Source: Krasilnikovia cinnamomea (GTDB taxonomy: Bacteria > Actinomycetota > Actinomycetes > Mycobacteriales > Micromonosporaceae). From it: a stretch of DNA of 64,000 bases. The notes under the pieces are model-generated. The model saw only the letters and a list, made by a program, of their open reading frames with translations, was not told where the DNA came from and searched no databases. The stretch covers positions 3,596,001 to 3,660,000 of the forward strand of contig NZ_SHKY01000001.1 in NCBI RefSeq assembly GCF_004217545.1, written 5' to 3'. Below are positions 35,354 to 44,649 of this stretch, piece after piece. The position numbers were made by a program, and so were the translations under genes. Positions within the stretch are counted from its first letter, which is position 1. Every line of letters begins with the position of its first letter.

Positions 35354-38300
35354 TCAGCCCACCGCCGCCGGGTCCAGCGCGAACAGCTCGCGCAGCTGTT
35401 CCGTACTCAAATCGGTGATCCAGTCCTCGCCCGTGCCCACGACCGCCGCGGCGAGGGTCTTCTTCCGCTCGATCATCGCGTCGATCTTCTCCTCCAGGGT
35501 GCCGGTGCAGATGAACTTGCGCACCTGGACGTTGCGCGACTGTCCGATCCGGAACGCCCGGTCCGTCGCCTGGTCCTCCACCGCCGGGTTCCACCAGCGG
35601 TCGACGTGGATGACGTGGTTGGCCGCGGTGAGGTTGAGGCCGGTGCCGGCCGCCTTGAGCGACAGCAGGAACAGCATCGGCTCCGGGTCGGACTGGAAGC
35701 GGTCCACCAGCTCGTCGCGCCGGGCCTTGGACAAGCCGCCGTGCAGCCAGAGCACCGGCCGGTCGAGATGCGCCGCCAGGTACGGCTGCAGCAGCGCCCC
35801 GAACTCGGCGAACTGCGTGAAGACCAGTGCCTTGTCGCCGTCGGCGACGAGCTCGGACGCCAGCTCCTCCAGCAGGGCCAGCTTCCCGGAGCGGCCGGGC
35901 AGCCGGGAGCCGTCCTTGAGCAGGTGGGCGGGATGGTTGCAGACCTGCTTGAGTTTCATCATCGCGGCCAGCACGTTGCCGCGCCGCTGGATGCCCTCGG
36001 AGTCGGCGATGACGGCCATCATGTCCTCGACCACCGCCTGGTACAGCGTCGCCTGTTCCGGGGTGAGGGTGCACCAGACCTTCATCTCGTTCTTCTCCGG
36101 CAGGTCGGAGATGATCGACTTGTCGGTCTTCAGGCGGCGCAGCACGAACGGGCCGGTGGCCCGCTTGAGCGCGGCCGTGGCGTCGGCGTCCTGGCGTACC
36201 TCGATCGGCTCCTGGAAACGCCGCCGGAACCGTTTCGCCGTGCCGAGCAGGCCGGGGTTGCAGAACTCCATGATCGACCAGAGTTCGGCGAGATGGTTCT
36301 CCACCGGGGTGCCGGTCAGGGCGAGCCGGGTGGCGGCCGGGATCGCCCGGACCGCCTGCGCCTGCCGGGTCCCGCTGTTCTTGATGGCCTGCGCCTCGTC
36401 GCAGACCACCCGGCCCCACGCCGTGTCGCGCAATGCGCCCAGATCCCGCAGCGCCGTCCCGTATGTCGTGACGACCAGGTCCGCGTCGGCGATCCGGGCG
36501 GGCAGGTCGTCGCCGCGCGCCCGGCCCCCGCCGTGGTGGACGTACACCCGCAGGCCGGGGGCGAACCGTGCCGCCTCCTTCTGCCAGTTGCTGACCAGCG
36601 ACATCGGGCAGATCAGCAGCGTCGGCGCGACCGCACCGGTGTCGCGCTCCGCCAGCAGCAGCGACAGCGTCTGCGCGGTCTTGCCCAGGCCCATGTCGTC
36701 CGCGAGGATCCCGCCCAGCCCCAGCCGGGCCAGGAAGTGCAGCCACGACAACCCGCGCTCCTGGTACGGCCGCAGCCGCCCCTGGAAGCCGGGCGGTGTC
36801 GGCACCGGCGACAGCCGCTCCGCGGCCCGCCCGGAGAGCAGGTCGCCCAGCATCCCGTCGGCGTCCACCTCGACCAGGGGCAGGTCCTCGTCGCCGCCGT
36901 CGACGACCTGCCGGAGCACCTCCCCGGCGGTGAGCTCGCCCTCCCGGCGCCCGCCGACCGCCTTCAGCGCCGCGCGCAGCTGGCGTTCGTCCAGCTCCAC
37001 CCACTGCCCGCGGACCCGGACCAGCGGCACCTTGAGGCGGGCGAGCTCGGCCAGCTCGGCGGCGTCGACCGTCGCGTCGCCCACGACCAGGTCGAGCCGG
37101 AAGTCGACGAGCTGGTCGAGGCCGAAGCCGGAGTCGGCCACCGCCTTCTGGGCGGTGCCCTTGCGGCTGCGGGTGGTGAGTTTCAGGCCGACCGCCTTGC
37201 GTCCCGCCCAGGCGGGCAGCTGCACCCCGAACCCGGCCGCCTGCAGCAACGGCGCCGCCTGGCGCAGGAAGTCGTGGGCGCCCGCCGTGTCCAGTGTCAT
37301 CGCGTCGGGGCGCGGCACCTGCAGGGCCTCGTGCAACGCCGGGTAGAGCCGGACGCCCCGCCCGAGCCCGGCCAGCAGCGTCTCGTCCGGGCGCGGCGGC
37401 AGCCCCGGCAACTGTCCACCGGCCCACAGCTCCTCGGCGGGCAGGTACAGGCTCGGGTCCTCGGCGGACTGCAGCGCGAACTCCAGCCGCCACTCGTCGT
37501 GGCCGGGCAGCGGCTCGACCAGGCGGAAGCTGACCCGGATGGGACCGTTGGCGTCGTGCGCCGCGCGCAGCCACGCGGTCAGCGCCCGCTCCAGCGCGCT
37601 CACCTCGGCGGGCGGCGCGCCGGGCAGGCTCGGGTCGGCCGCGGTGAGCGCCACCGCCCACCGGTCGGCCAGCGGCGCGCGGGCGCCCGGCCGGTGGCCC
37701 TGCAGCAGGCGTTCCGGCAGCAGGGCCCGCGCCGCCGCGTCGACCAGCGCGTCCAGCGCGGCCGCCAGCGTCGGGCCCACCCCGGCGTCCGGCTCGGCGG
37801 CCCGGCACACCGGCGGCATCGCGGCCCCGAAATCGCGGTACGCCGCCGCGTCCGCGCCCGTCTGCACGGGCCGCCAGCGCGCCGCCGGTACACCCGCCTC
37901 GGTGACCAGTTGGGGGAGCATCCGGCCGCGTTGCGCCAGGTCGCACGCGTGGCCCGCCAGCAGGCTGAGATAGCGCAGCGAGGCGGCCGGGGCCCACGGC
38001 CCGTCCGGGTCGGGGTCGGTGAGCGCGGCGAGTGCGGCCAGCGCGGCGTCCGGCGGCAGCAGCACCCCGGGCGTCGCCCACGACCCGAGCCGGACGCCGC
38101 GCCGGGACGGTTCGGCACCGGTCTCGGGGGAGGGCAGCGGCGCGCGTGTCGTCCCGGGCAGCAGCAGGGCCAGTTCCGCGTCGGCCGCCTTGGCCAGGAC
38201 GTCCCGAAGGGCGCTGTCGGTGCTCTCGGATGGGTCGCCGTCCTGCGGCTCGGCGTCCTGCGGGTCGGCGTTGAGCAAGGTGGCGCGCAGCGCCTCCGGG

Positions 38301-38428
38301 GGCACGGCGAACGGGTGGGCCCGATGGCGGGACCGCGAGCGCGGTGGTGATCCGAGCTCCAGGCTCTCGCCCCACACGGCGAGCCCGCCGGCCGCTCCGG
38401 TGACCCAGGTGCCATGGACGAGCAGCAC
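35354..38428 (-). CDS. SNF2/SWI2-type DEAD/DEAH helicase
   Basis: 1024 residues. The N-terminal half (about 1-520) contains the bacterial SNF2-associated region; the C-terminal half is a Swi2/Snf2 motor with Walker A DDMGLGKT (about 572-580), DEAQAIKN (about 678), LTGTPVENHLAELWS, FTQFAEFGALLQPYL and the arginine-finger DRAFRIGQSRNVQVRKF. The end, ITDLSTEQLRELFALD, is the family's conserved C-terminus. Such ATPases translocate on dsDNA or remodel nucleoprotein. It is followed by the coupled SWIM-finger gene. It is divergent from mqnC with 139 nt between. The start ATG at 38428 is clear. Specific function is unknown. Confidence 0.92.
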   Translation of the reverse strand: MLLVHGTWVTGAAGGLAVWGESLELGSPPRSRSRHRAHPFAVPPEALRATLLNADPQDAEPQDGDPSESTDSALRDVLAKAADAELALLLPGTTRAPLPSPETGAEPSRRGVRLGSWATPGVLLPPDAALAALAALTDPDPDGPWAPAASLRYLSLLAGHACDLAQRGRMLPQLVTEAGVPAARWRPVQTGADAAAYRDFGAAMPPVCRAAEPDAGVGPTLAAALDALVDAAARALLPERLLQGHRPGARAPLADRWAVALTAADPSLPGAPPAEVSALERALTAWLRAAHDANGPIRVSFRLVEPLPGHDEWRLEFALQSAEDPSLYLPAEELWAGGQLPGLPPRPDETLLAGLGRGVRLYPALHEALQVPRPDAMTLDTAGAHDFLRQAAPLLQAAGFGVQLPAWAGRKAVGLKLTTRSRKGTAQKAVADSGFGLDQLVDFRLDLVVGDATVDAAELAELARLKVPLVRVRGQWVELDERQLRAALKAVGGRREGELTAGEVLRQVVDGGDEDLPLVEVDADGMLGDLLSGRAAERLSPVPTPPGFQGRLRPYQERGLSWLHFLARLGLGGILADDMGLGKTAQTLSLLLAERDTGAVAPTLLICPMSLVSNWQKEAARFAPGLRVYVHHGGGRARGDDLPARIADADLVVTTYGTALRDLGALRDTAWGRVVCDEAQAIKNSGTRQAQAVRAIPAATRLALTGTPVENHLAELWSIMEFCNPGLLGTAKRFRRRFQEPIEVRQDADATAALKRATGPFVLRRLKTDKSIISDLPEKNEMKVWCTLTPEQATLYQAVVEDMMAVIADSEGIQRRGNVLAAMMKLKQVCNHPAHLLKDGSRLPGRSGKLALLEELASELVADGDKALVFTQFAEFGALLQPYLAAHLDRPVLWLHGGLSKARRDELVDRFQSDPEPMLFLLSLKAAGTGLNLTAANHVIHVDRWWNPAVEDQATDRAFRIGQSRNVQVRKFICTGTLEEKIDAMIERKKTLAAAVVGTGEDWITDLSTEQLRELFALDPAAVG

Positions 38429-38567
38429 GCCGCCTCCGTTCCTGATGGGGATCCACCGAGACTAACGACCCGATCCGACACGAAGCCGGGCGTGACCCCC
38501 GGTCGCGGGCTCCCGGCGGTGACCGGTGCCGCTGACGCTTTCCACCGGGGCACGTACGCTTCGAGGC

Positions 38568-39806
38568 GTGACGGCGAACCCGGAGATCGACAGCATCCTG
38601 CAGCGCGGCGCGGACGGCGGGCGGATCACCCCCGAGGAAGCGCTGCTGCTCTACACCGAGGCGCCCTTGCACGCGCTGGGCGAGGCGGCGGACGCGGTCC
38701 GGCGCCGGCGCTTCCCGGACGGCATCGTCACGTACCTGATCGATCGCAACATCAACTACACCAACGTGTGCGTCACGGCCTGCAAGTTCTGTGCCTTCTA
38801 CCGGGCGCCGAAGCACGCCGAGGGCTGGTCGCACCCGATGGAGGAGATCCTGCGCCGGTGCGGCGAGGCGGTCGAGCTGGGCGCCACCCAGGTGATGCTG
38901 CAGGGCGGCCACCACCCCGACTACGGCGTCGAGTACTACGAGGAGCTGTTCTCCTCGGTCAAGCGGGCGTACCCGCGGCTGGCGATCCACTCGATCGGGC
39001 CCAGCGAGATCCTGCACATGGCCAAGGTCTCCGGCGTCTCCATCTCCGAGGCGGTCGTCCGGATCAAGGCCGCGGGCCTGGACTCCATCGCGGGCGCGGG
39101 CGCGGAGATGCTGCCGGACCGGCCGCGCAAGGCGATCGCGCCGCTCAAGGAGTCCGGGGCGCGCTGGCTGGAGGTCATGGCGGTCGCGCACCGGCACGGC
39201 CTGAGTTCCACGGCCACCATGATGATGGGTACGGGGGAGACCAACGCCGAGCGCATCGAGCACATTCGGATGATCCGCGAGGTGCAGGACCTCGCCGTGG
39301 CGAACGGCTATGTCGACGCGCCGGTCGAGCAGTCCCACGAGGTCGGCGGGTTCCGGGCCTTCATCCCGTGGACCTACCAGCCGGAGAACAACCACCTCAA
39401 GGGCCGGACGCAGGCCACCACACTGGAGTACCTGCGGTTCGTCGCGGTGTCCCGGCTCTTCTTCGACAACGTGGCGCACCTGCAGGCGTCCTGGCTGACC
39501 ACGGGCAAGGACGTCGGCCAGCTCTGCCTGCACATGGGTGTGGACGACCTGGGGTCGATCATGCTGGAGGAGAACGTCATCTCCTCGGCGGGCGCCCGGC
39601 ACCGGTCCAACCTGCACGAACTGATCTCGATGATCCGTACGGCCGACCGGGTCCCGGCCCAGCGCGACACCCTGTACCGGCACCTGGCCGTGCACCACAC
39701 CGCGGCCGAGGACCCCACCGACGAGCGGGTCGTGTCGCACTTCTCCTCGATCGCCCTGCCCGGTGGCGGGGCCCGGCGGACCCTGCCGCTGGTCGAGGCG
39801 AGCTGA
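38568..39806 (+). CDS. mqnC: Cyclic dehypoxanthinyl futalosine synthase MqnC (radical SAM)
   Basis: 412 residues. Radical SAM motif C68-x3-C72-x2-C75 (CVTACKFC) followed by AFYRAPKHAEGW, the MqnC signature; also QGGHHPDYGVEYYE and TMMMGTGETNAERIEH. MqnC cyclises dehypoxanthine futalosine to the cyclic form in menaquinone synthesis. The start is GTG at 38568; an earlier frame extension has no RBS. The product of MqnB would be the substrate, but mqnB is not in this window. The gene is followed by a 293-bp spacer and then menG. Confidence 0.95.
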   Translation: MTANPEIDSILQRGADGGRITPEEALLLYTEAPLHALGEAADAVRRRRFPDGIVTYLIDRNINYTNVCVTACKFCAFYRAPKHAEGWSHPMEEILRRCGEAVELGATQVMLQGGHHPDYGVEYYEELFSSVKRAYPRLAIHSIGPSEILHMAKVSGVSISEAVVRIKAAGLDSIAGAGAEMLPDRPRKAIAPLKESGARWLEVMAVAHRHGLSSTATMMMGTGETNAERIEHIRMIREVQDLAVANGYVDAPVEQSHEVGGFRAFIPWTYQPENNHLKGRTQATTLEYLRFVAVSRLFFDNVAHLQASWLTTGKDVGQLCLHMGVDDLGSIMLEENVISSAGARHRSNLHELISMIRTADRVPAQRDTLYRHLAVHHTAAEDPTDERVVSHFSSIALPGGGARRTLPLVEAS

Positions 39807-39887
39807 CGGTATCCCCTGTCCGTCGGAGTCGCCCGGCCGTTCGGTCAGGTGCCGGTCGGCGGTCCGCACAGGAGCGGATTGCTCCTC

Positions 39888-39922
39888 GGTAACAGACGCG
39901 TCGTCCGTCTGTTCCCTTGCGT
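39888..39922 (+). terminator. Weak hairpin after mqnC
   Basis: An inverted repeat ACAGACG-CGTCGTC-CGTCTGT followed by TCCC lies about 85 nt after the mqnC stop. It is short for an actinobacterial terminator. The rest of the 39807-40019 spacer shows no gene. Confidence 0.35.
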
Positions 39923-40019
39923 ACCCCCTGGTTACGGTGCCTGCGTAACACCGCAACACTGAACGTCGCCACGGCATCTGACCGCCGGCGGCGGGGTCGG
40001 ACCCGACCGATGGCGGTCG

Positions 40020-40070
40020 TATATATAACGCACCAGGCGCGGGCGGGATGGGTCACCATCCCGCCCGCGC
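40020..40070 (+). promoter_or_regulatory. menG promoter -10 with leader hairpin
   Basis: An AT-rich TATATATAAC (40020-40029) in otherwise very GC-rich DNA is a likely -10. A perfect 15-bp stem with tetraloop (40037-40051 paired with 40056-40070, arm GCGCGGGCGGGATGG) begins only about 8-10 nt further on and ends 29 nt before the menG GTG. It would lie at the extreme 5' end of the transcript, as a stabilising or attenuating hairpin. Confidence 0.5.
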
Positions 40071-40099
40071 TGTGCGTGGCGGTGGCAGAGTGGGCAACC

Positions 40100-40795
40100 G
40101 TGACGCGCGCAGATCTGGACAAGCAGCCGCACGAGGTCGCCGAGATGTTCGACGGCGTGGCCGAGCGGTACGACCTGACCAACACGATCCTGTCGTTCGG
40201 CCAGGACCGGGGGTGGCGCCGGGCGACCCGGGCGGCGCTGGGCCTGCGGCCGGGCGAGCGGGTGCTGGACGTCGGCGCGGGTACCGGCGTGTCCACCGAG
40301 GAGATGGCGCGCTCGGGGGCGTGGGCCGTCGGCGCGGACCTCTCGGTGGGGATGCTGGCGGCGGGGCGCCGGAGCCGCCCGCGGGTTCCGCTGGTGGCCG
40401 GCGACGCGCTGGCGCTGCCCTTCCCCGACGACGCCTTCGACGCGGTGACGATCTCCTTCGCCCTGCGCAACGTGGTGGACACCGGCGCGGCGCTGCGCGA
40501 GCTGGCCCGGGTGGTCCGGCCGGGGGGCCGGCTGGTGGTGTGCGAGTTCAGCCACCCGACCAACGCGGCGTTCCGTACCGCGTACCTGTCGTATCTGATG
40601 CGCAGCCTGCCGGCGGTGGCGCGCGCCGTGTCGAGCAATCCCGACGCGTACGTCTATCTGGCCGAGTCGATCCGCGCCTGGCCGGACCAGCAGGGCCTGG
40701 CCGCGCGGATGCTGGAGGCCGGTCCGTGGTCGCGGGTCGGCTGGCGGAATCTGACCGGCGGCATCGTGGCGCTGCACCGCGCCACCAAGATCTAG
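40100..40795 (+). CDS. menG: Demethylmenaquinone methyltransferase MenG/UbiE
   Basis: 231 residues. Class I SAM methyltransferase: motif [12 protein letters not shown] (about 55-65), ADLSVGML, the UbiE-specific [25 protein letters not shown] (positions about 116-140; conserved FALRNV) and the [10 protein letters not shown] loop. It adds the C-2/C-3 ring methyl in the last nuclear step of menaquinone synthesis. GTG at 40100 was chosen because [22 protein letters not shown] immediately after it is the conserved N-terminus. The upstream leader contains a TATATA promoter and a strong hairpin. Confidence 0.93.
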   Translation: MTRADLDKQPHEVAEMFDGVAERYDLTNTILSFGQDRGWRRATRAALGLRPGERVLDVGAGTGVSTEEMARSGAWAVGADLSVGMLAAGRRSRPRVPLVAGDALALPFPDDAFDAVTISFALRNVVDTGAALRELARVVRPGGRLVVCEFSHPTNAAFRTAYLSYLMRSLPAVARAVSSNPDAYVYLAESIRAWPDQQGLAARMLEAGPWSRVGWRNLTGGIVALHRATKI

Positions 40796-40893
40796 CCTCG
40801 TAAGATCGAGCGGCGCCGAGGTTCCACGCCACGGCTGGCGGGATTTTGCCAATCACGCCTCTTATGGGCGGTTTGGGTGATTAGCTCGATGGT

Positions 40894-41355
40894 ATGACCA
40901 TGTCCAGTCATCCGGTCGACTCCTTCGGCGTCGACACCGAGATCGACCTCGCCATCGACGAGCAGGACGAGGGGGAGCGCCGGGCACACGAACTGGCCAC
41001 CCGGATCCGCACGGTGGCCGCGACCGATCCCGAGCTGGCCCAGGATCTGGTGGATCAGCTGATTGTGGCCCTCGACCGCGCGATGGGCGGTACGTTTCGG
41101 GAGCACCTGGACGGCGCCGCCCGGCACGCGGCCGACCGCGCCCTCGCTGCGGCCGCACCGGGCGCCACAACGGACGGCGCACCCCGTGGCGAGGCGGAAA
41201 CCGCGACGGGCGGTGAACCGCGCCGAGCGGAGGAGGCCACGACGGACGGCGAACCGCCCGGCGACACGAAGAGCAAGATGGACACCCCGACGAGCACGCT
41301 GAGGCACGGCGGGAGCGGTGCCGCACCGACGATGTCGTCGCCCCGGAACGGTTAG
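40894..41355 (+). CDS. Hypothetical protein, helical N-terminus and low-complexity tail
   Basis: 153 residues, no recognised family. Residues about 1-85 are acidic and helical (EIDLAIDEQDEGERRAHELA, DPELAQDLVDQLIVALDRAMG), while about 86-153 are low-complexity with repeated TTDGEPP/ATGGEP units. The ATG at 40894 lies between menG and the MenJ-like gene on the same strand. It ends in a GGTTAGG-TACC-CCTAACC dyad. An antisense frame of similar length exists but lacks conserved features. Coding status is probable on position and start context, not proven. Confidence 0.5.
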   Translation: MTMSSHPVDSFGVDTEIDLAIDEQDEGERRAHELATRIRTVAATDPELAQDLVDQLIVALDRAMGGTFREHLDGAARHAADRALAAAAPGATTDGAPRGEAETATGGEPRRAEEATTDGEPPGDTKSKMDTPTSTLRHGGSGAAPTMSSPRNG

Positions 41356-41427
41356 GTACCCCTAACCCCTATCCGCTTCGATGGCAGTCCTAGACTCCGA
41401 CCTGGGCTGGCTTGTGAACTGTTTCAC
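41350..41427 (+). promoter_or_regulatory. Two inverted repeats upstream of the MenJ-like gene
   Basis: GGTTAGG-TACC-CCTAACC (41350-41367) overlaps the previous stop codon, and GTGAA-CTGT-TTCAC (41414-41427) lies 29 nt before the GTG start. A TAGACT hexamer (41391-41396) between them could be a -10. The first dyad has iron-box-like TTAGG arms but the wrong spacing. Regulators are unknown. Confidence 0.35.
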
Positions 41428-41455
41428 TAGCCCGCGCGAGAACGGAGGGTGAGCC

Positions 41456-42754
41456 GTGAACGAGCACGTGGCCGCGGCAGGAACCATCGCCGACGAGGCG
41501 GACGTGATCGTGGTCGGTGCCGGGCCCGGTGGGTCCGCGGCGGCGTACCACATGGCGCGGCACGGCCTGCGCGTCCTGCTGCTGGAGAAGACCGAGTTCC
41601 CCCGGGAGAAGGTCTGCGGCGACGGGCTCACCCCGCGCGCCACCCGGCAGTTGATCCGGATGGGCATCGACACCTCCGAAAAGGCCGGCTGGCTGCAGAA
41701 CAAGGGCCTGCGGGTGATCGGCGGCGGCGTACGCCTCGAACTGGACTGGCCGGAGCTGGCCAGCTTCCCCAGCTACGGGCTGGTCCGCACGCGACTGGAC
41801 TTCGACGACATGCTGGCCAGGCGCGCGGTCGAGGCCGGCGCCCTGCTGCGGACCAGCGTCAACGTCACCGGGCCGGTGCTCGACGACGACGGCCACGCGA
41901 TCGGGGTCACCGCCAAGGCCGGCCCCGGCAGGGAACCCGTCCAGTATCGGGCGCCGCTGATCATCGCGGCGGACGGCGTGTCCGGCAAGCTGCCGCTCGC
42001 CATGGGACTGGCCAAACGCGACGACCGCCCACTCGGTGTGGCGGTACGGCGCTACTACCGGTCACCCGTTCGGGCGGATGATGACTATCTGGAGTCCTGG
42101 CTGGAGCTTCGCAGCGCGCAGAACTCCGACGTCCTGCTGCCGGGGTACGGCTGGATCTTCGGGCTCGGCGACGGCCGGGTCAACGTCGGCCTCGGCATCC
42201 TGAACTCCTCCAGCGCGTTCGGCAAGACCAACTACCGGGCCATGCTGACCGACTGGCTGGGCACCACCCCGCCGGAGTGGGGCATGCGCGGCGAGGAGCA
42301 CGCCGAAGGGCCGGTGCTGGGCGCCGCGTTGCCCATGGGTTTCAACCGGGTGCCGCACTACACGCGTGGCGTCATGCTCGTCGGCGACTCGGGCGGCATG
42401 GTGAACCCCATGAACGGCGAGGGCATCGCGTACGCGATGGAGTCCGGCGAGCTGGCCGCCGAGGTGGCGGTGCAGGCGCAGGCCCGCTCGGCGGGTGCCG
42501 ACCGGGAGCGGGCGCTGCAGGCGTACCCGACGGAGCTCAAGCTGCGCTTCGGTGGGTATTACCGGCTCGGCGGGATGTTCGTGAAGCTGATCGGTAATCC
42601 GCAGATCATGCGGATCGCCACGAAGCACGGGATGCCGCATCCCACGCTGATGCGCTTCGTCCTCAAGCTGCTGGCGAACCTGACCGACCCGCGCGGCGGC
42701 GACGCCATGGACCGCATCATCAACGGCCTCACCAAAGTCGCCCCGACGGTTTGA
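41456..42754 (+). CDS. menJ: Geranylgeranyl reductase-family FAD enzyme (menaquinone reductase MenJ-like)
   Basis: 432 residues. N-terminal Rossmann FAD site VIVVGAGPGGSAAA (about 17-30), ELLEK-type ribose site, the family KVCGDGLTPRA motif (about 51-61) and the second FAD motif MLVGDSGGMVNPMNGEGI. These enzymes reduce isoprenoid double bonds; the MenJ group saturates one unit of the menaquinone side chain. Context supports this: menG lies upstream and nuoA, whose complex reduces menaquinone, follows after 84 nt. The GTG at 41456 has GGAGGGTG upstream. Reduction of archaeal-type lipids or chlorophyll is excluded by the host. Substrate remains an inference. Confidence 0.85.
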   Translation: MNEHVAAAGTIADEADVIVVGAGPGGSAAAYHMARHGLRVLLLEKTEFPREKVCGDGLTPRATRQLIRMGIDTSEKAGWLQNKGLRVIGGGVRLELDWPELASFPSYGLVRTRLDFDDMLARRAVEAGALLRTSVNVTGPVLDDDGHAIGVTAKAGPGREPVQYRAPLIIAADGVSGKLPLAMGLAKRDDRPLGVAVRRYYRSPVRADDDYLESWLELRSAQNSDVLLPGYGWIFGLGDGRVNVGLGILNSSSAFGKTNYRAMLTDWLGTTPPEWGMRGEEHAEGPVLGAALPMGFNRVPHYTRGVMLVGDSGGMVNPMNGEGIAYAMESGELAAEVAVQAQARSAGADRERALQAYPTELKLRFGGYYRLGGMFVKLIGNPQIMRIATKHGMPHPTLMRFVLKLLANLTDPRGGDAMDRIINGLTKVAPTV

Positions 42755-42799
42755 CATGGCCATTTCGGGTACCCCGGTCGCAGGCGGGCAGAACGGGAT

Positions 42800-42805
42800 T
42801 AATAG
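42800..42805 (+). promoter_or_regulatory. Candidate -10 of the nuo operon
   Basis: TAATAG stands out in the 84-bp space between the MenJ-like gene and nuoA, 34 nt before the nuoA ATG, with a good GAGCAGGAGA RBS in between. No clear -35 is visible 17 nt upstream (GGTCGC). It is a tentative promoter for the whole operon. Confidence 0.35.
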
Positions 42806-42838
42806 TGTGAAGCGGCTAACAGTCGAGCAGGAGACGGT

Positions 42839-43204
42839 ATGACGCTCAACCCCTACGTACCGATCGTCGGGCTGCTGATCCTCGGCGCGCTCTTCGCCCT
42901 GTTCTCGGTCTCGGTGGCGCCCATCGTGGGCCCGAAGAGATACAACCGCGCCAAGCTGGAAGCGTACGAATGCGGCATCGAGCCCGCGCCCCAGCCGATC
43001 GGCGGCGGCCGCTTCCCGATCAAGTTCTATCTGACCGCGATGCTGTTCATCATCTTCGACATCGAGACCATCTTCCTCTACCCCTGGGCAGTGTCCTTCG
43101 AGGCGCTGGGACTGTTCGGGTTCGTCGAGATGGTCCTGTTCATCGTCGCCGTCTTCATCGCCTACACGTACGTGTGGCGGCGTGGCGGCCTGAACTGGGA
43201 CTGA
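42839..43204 (+). CDS. nuoA: NADH-quinone oxidoreductase subunit A
   Basis: A 121-residue membrane subunit with three helices (about 8-29, 62-84, 91-111). The conserved loop [33 protein letters not shown] (the quinone-site loop with the invariant Cys in YECG) is intact. First gene of a 14-gene operon, nuoA-N, in standard order; a strong AGGAGACGGT RBS precedes the ATG. Located at the junction of the membrane and peripheral arms of complex I. Confidence 0.97.
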   Translation: MTLNPYVPIVGLLILGALFALFSVSVAPIVGPKRYNRAKLEAYECGIEPAPQPIGGGRFPIKFYLTAMLFIIFDIETIFLYPWAVSFEALGLFGFVEMVLFIVAVFIAYTYVWRRGGLNWD

Positions 43205-43210
43205 TAACCA

Positions 43211-43885
43211 ATGGGAATCGAAGAGAAGCTGCCGAGCGGCATCCTGCTCACCTCGGTGGAGAAGCTCTCCAACTGGGCCCGCAAGTCGTCGTTCTGGGGC
43301 GCCACCTTCGGCCTGGCCTGCTGCGCCATCGAGATGATGGCCTCCGGTGGCCCGCACTACGACCTGGGCCGCTGGGGCATGGAGGTGTTCCGCGCCTCGC
43401 CCCGCCAGGCCGACCTGATGATCGTCGCGGGCCGGGTGAGCCAGAAGATGGCCCCGGTCGTGCGCCAGATCTACGACCAGATGCCCGAGCCCCGTTCGGT
43501 GATCTCGATGGGGGTCTGCGCCTCGTCCGGCGGCATGTTCAACAACTACGCGATCGTGCAGGGCGTCGACCACATCATCCCGGTCGACATCTACCTGCCG
43601 GGCTGTCCGCCCCGGCCGGAGATGCTGATCGACGCGATCCTGAAGATGCGCGAGAAGGTCATGGCCGCCCCGCTCGGCCCCAACGGCCGCAAGATGCTGG
43701 AGGCCCGCCGGGCCGAGGGCAAGCTGCCGGTGGTCGCCCCCGGCGCCATGCCGTCCTCGTACCGGGCCGATCCCAAGCGGCGCGACGAGTGGATCCAGGC
43801 GGTCAAGGAGGGCCGCGAGGAGCAGCTGCGCATCGAGAACTGGATGAAGCTGCAGCCGCACATGCGAGGGGAGGGCCGCAAGTGA
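43211..43885 (+). CDS. nuoB: NADH-quinone oxidoreductase subunit B
   Basis: 224 residues. Ligands of the terminal N2 [4Fe-4S] cluster are all present: Cys37-Cys38 (GLACCAIEM), Cys103 (GVCASSGG) and Cys132 (PGCPPRPE). The C-terminal 50 residues after ILKMREKV extend beyond the minimal family length, as in other actinobacteria. It starts 6 nt after nuoA and overlaps nuoC by 4 nt (GTGA). It transfers electrons from the peripheral arm to menaquinone. Confidence 0.97.
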   Translation: MGIEEKLPSGILLTSVEKLSNWARKSSFWGATFGLACCAIEMMASGGPHYDLGRWGMEVFRASPRQADLMIVAGRVSQKMAPVVRQIYDQMPEPRSVISMGVCASSGGMFNNYAIVQGVDHIIPVDIYLPGCPPRPEMLIDAILKMREKVMAAPLGPNGRKMLEARRAEGKLPVVAPGAMPSSYRADPKRRDEWIQAVKEGREEQLRIENWMKLQPHMRGEGRK

Positions 43886-44649
43886 CGTCCGACAGCACCA
43901 AGGGCCAGGAACCGGCGATCGAGCGGAACCGGCCCACCGAGCAGCCCGGCGCCGGGGTGCCCGTGGCCGCCCCGCCGGTCGGCGCGGCCGCCGGTGCACC
44001 CGCCGACTACCCCCGGGCGGTCAAGCGCGGCATGTTCGGGGTGCGCGGCTCGGGTGACACCTCCGGCTTCGGCGGCCTGGTCCGGCGTACGCCCAGCCTC
44101 GAGGACACCCCCCGGCCGTTCGGCGGGTACTTCGACGAGGTGCACGACGCGCTGGAGGAGGCGTACCCGGGCTTCGCGGACGCGATCGAGAAGGTGATCG
44201 TCGACCGGGGCGAGCTGACCCTGCACATCAAGGCGGAGAACATCGCCGAGGTGTGCCAGGTGATGCGCGACGACGAGGCGCTGCGCTTCGAGCTGTGCTC
44301 GTCAGTGGACGGCGTGGACTACCTGGGCAGCGACGAGCGGCGGTTCCACATCGCCTACCAGCTCACCTCGATGACCTACCGGCGGCGGGTACGCCTGGAG
44401 GTGGCCGTGGCCGAGGGGGTGTCGGTCCCGTCCGTCACCGGTGTGTACCCCACCGCCGACTGGCAGGAGCGGGAGACGTACGACATGTTCGGTGTCGTCT
44501 TCGCCGGTCATCCCGGCCTCACCCGGATCCTCATGCCGGACGACTGGGAGGGCCACCCGCAGCGCAAGGACTACCCGCTCGGCGGCGTGCCCGTCGAGTA
44601 CAAGGGCGCCGAAATTCCTCCTCCAGACCAGCGGAGGGTCTACCAATGA
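43882..44649 (+). CDS. nuoC: NADH-quinone oxidoreductase subunit C
   Basis: 255 residues. The core 30-kDa-subunit domain (about 85-245) includes [22 protein letters not shown], the [23 protein letters not shown] signature and [16 protein letters not shown]. The first about 70 residues are an actinobacterial extension with Pro/Ala-rich low complexity ([20 protein letters not shown]). Starts and ends in 4-nt overlaps with nuoB and nuoD. It is part of the quinone-proximal peripheral arm. Confidence 0.96.
   Translation: MTSDSTKGQEPAIERNRPTEQPGAGVPVAAPPVGAAAGAPADYPRAVKRGMFGVRGSGDTSGFGGLVRRTPSLEDTPRPFGGYFDEVHDALEEAYPGFADAIEKVIVDRGELTLHIKAENIAEVCQVMRDDEALRFELCSSVDGVDYLGSDERRFHIAYQLTSMTYRRRVRLEVAVAEGVSVPSVTGVYPTADWQERETYDMFGVVFAGHPGLTRILMPDDWEGHPQRKDYPLGGVPVEYKGAEIPPPDQRRVYQ

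Noticed and set aside
35127..39977. A very long open frame on the minus strand covering the SNF2 and mqnC genes
   Set aside because: It is low in conserved motifs and rich in Arg/Gly/Pro/Ala/Val, as expected from an alternative frame of high-GC genes. The SNF2 and MqnC frames carry complete family motifs.
40792..41307. Minus-strand gene opposite the hypothetical gene at 40894
   Set aside because: It is Arg/Gly/Cys-rich with no RBS or motif. The plus-strand frame fits the operon direction and has a helical acidic domain.
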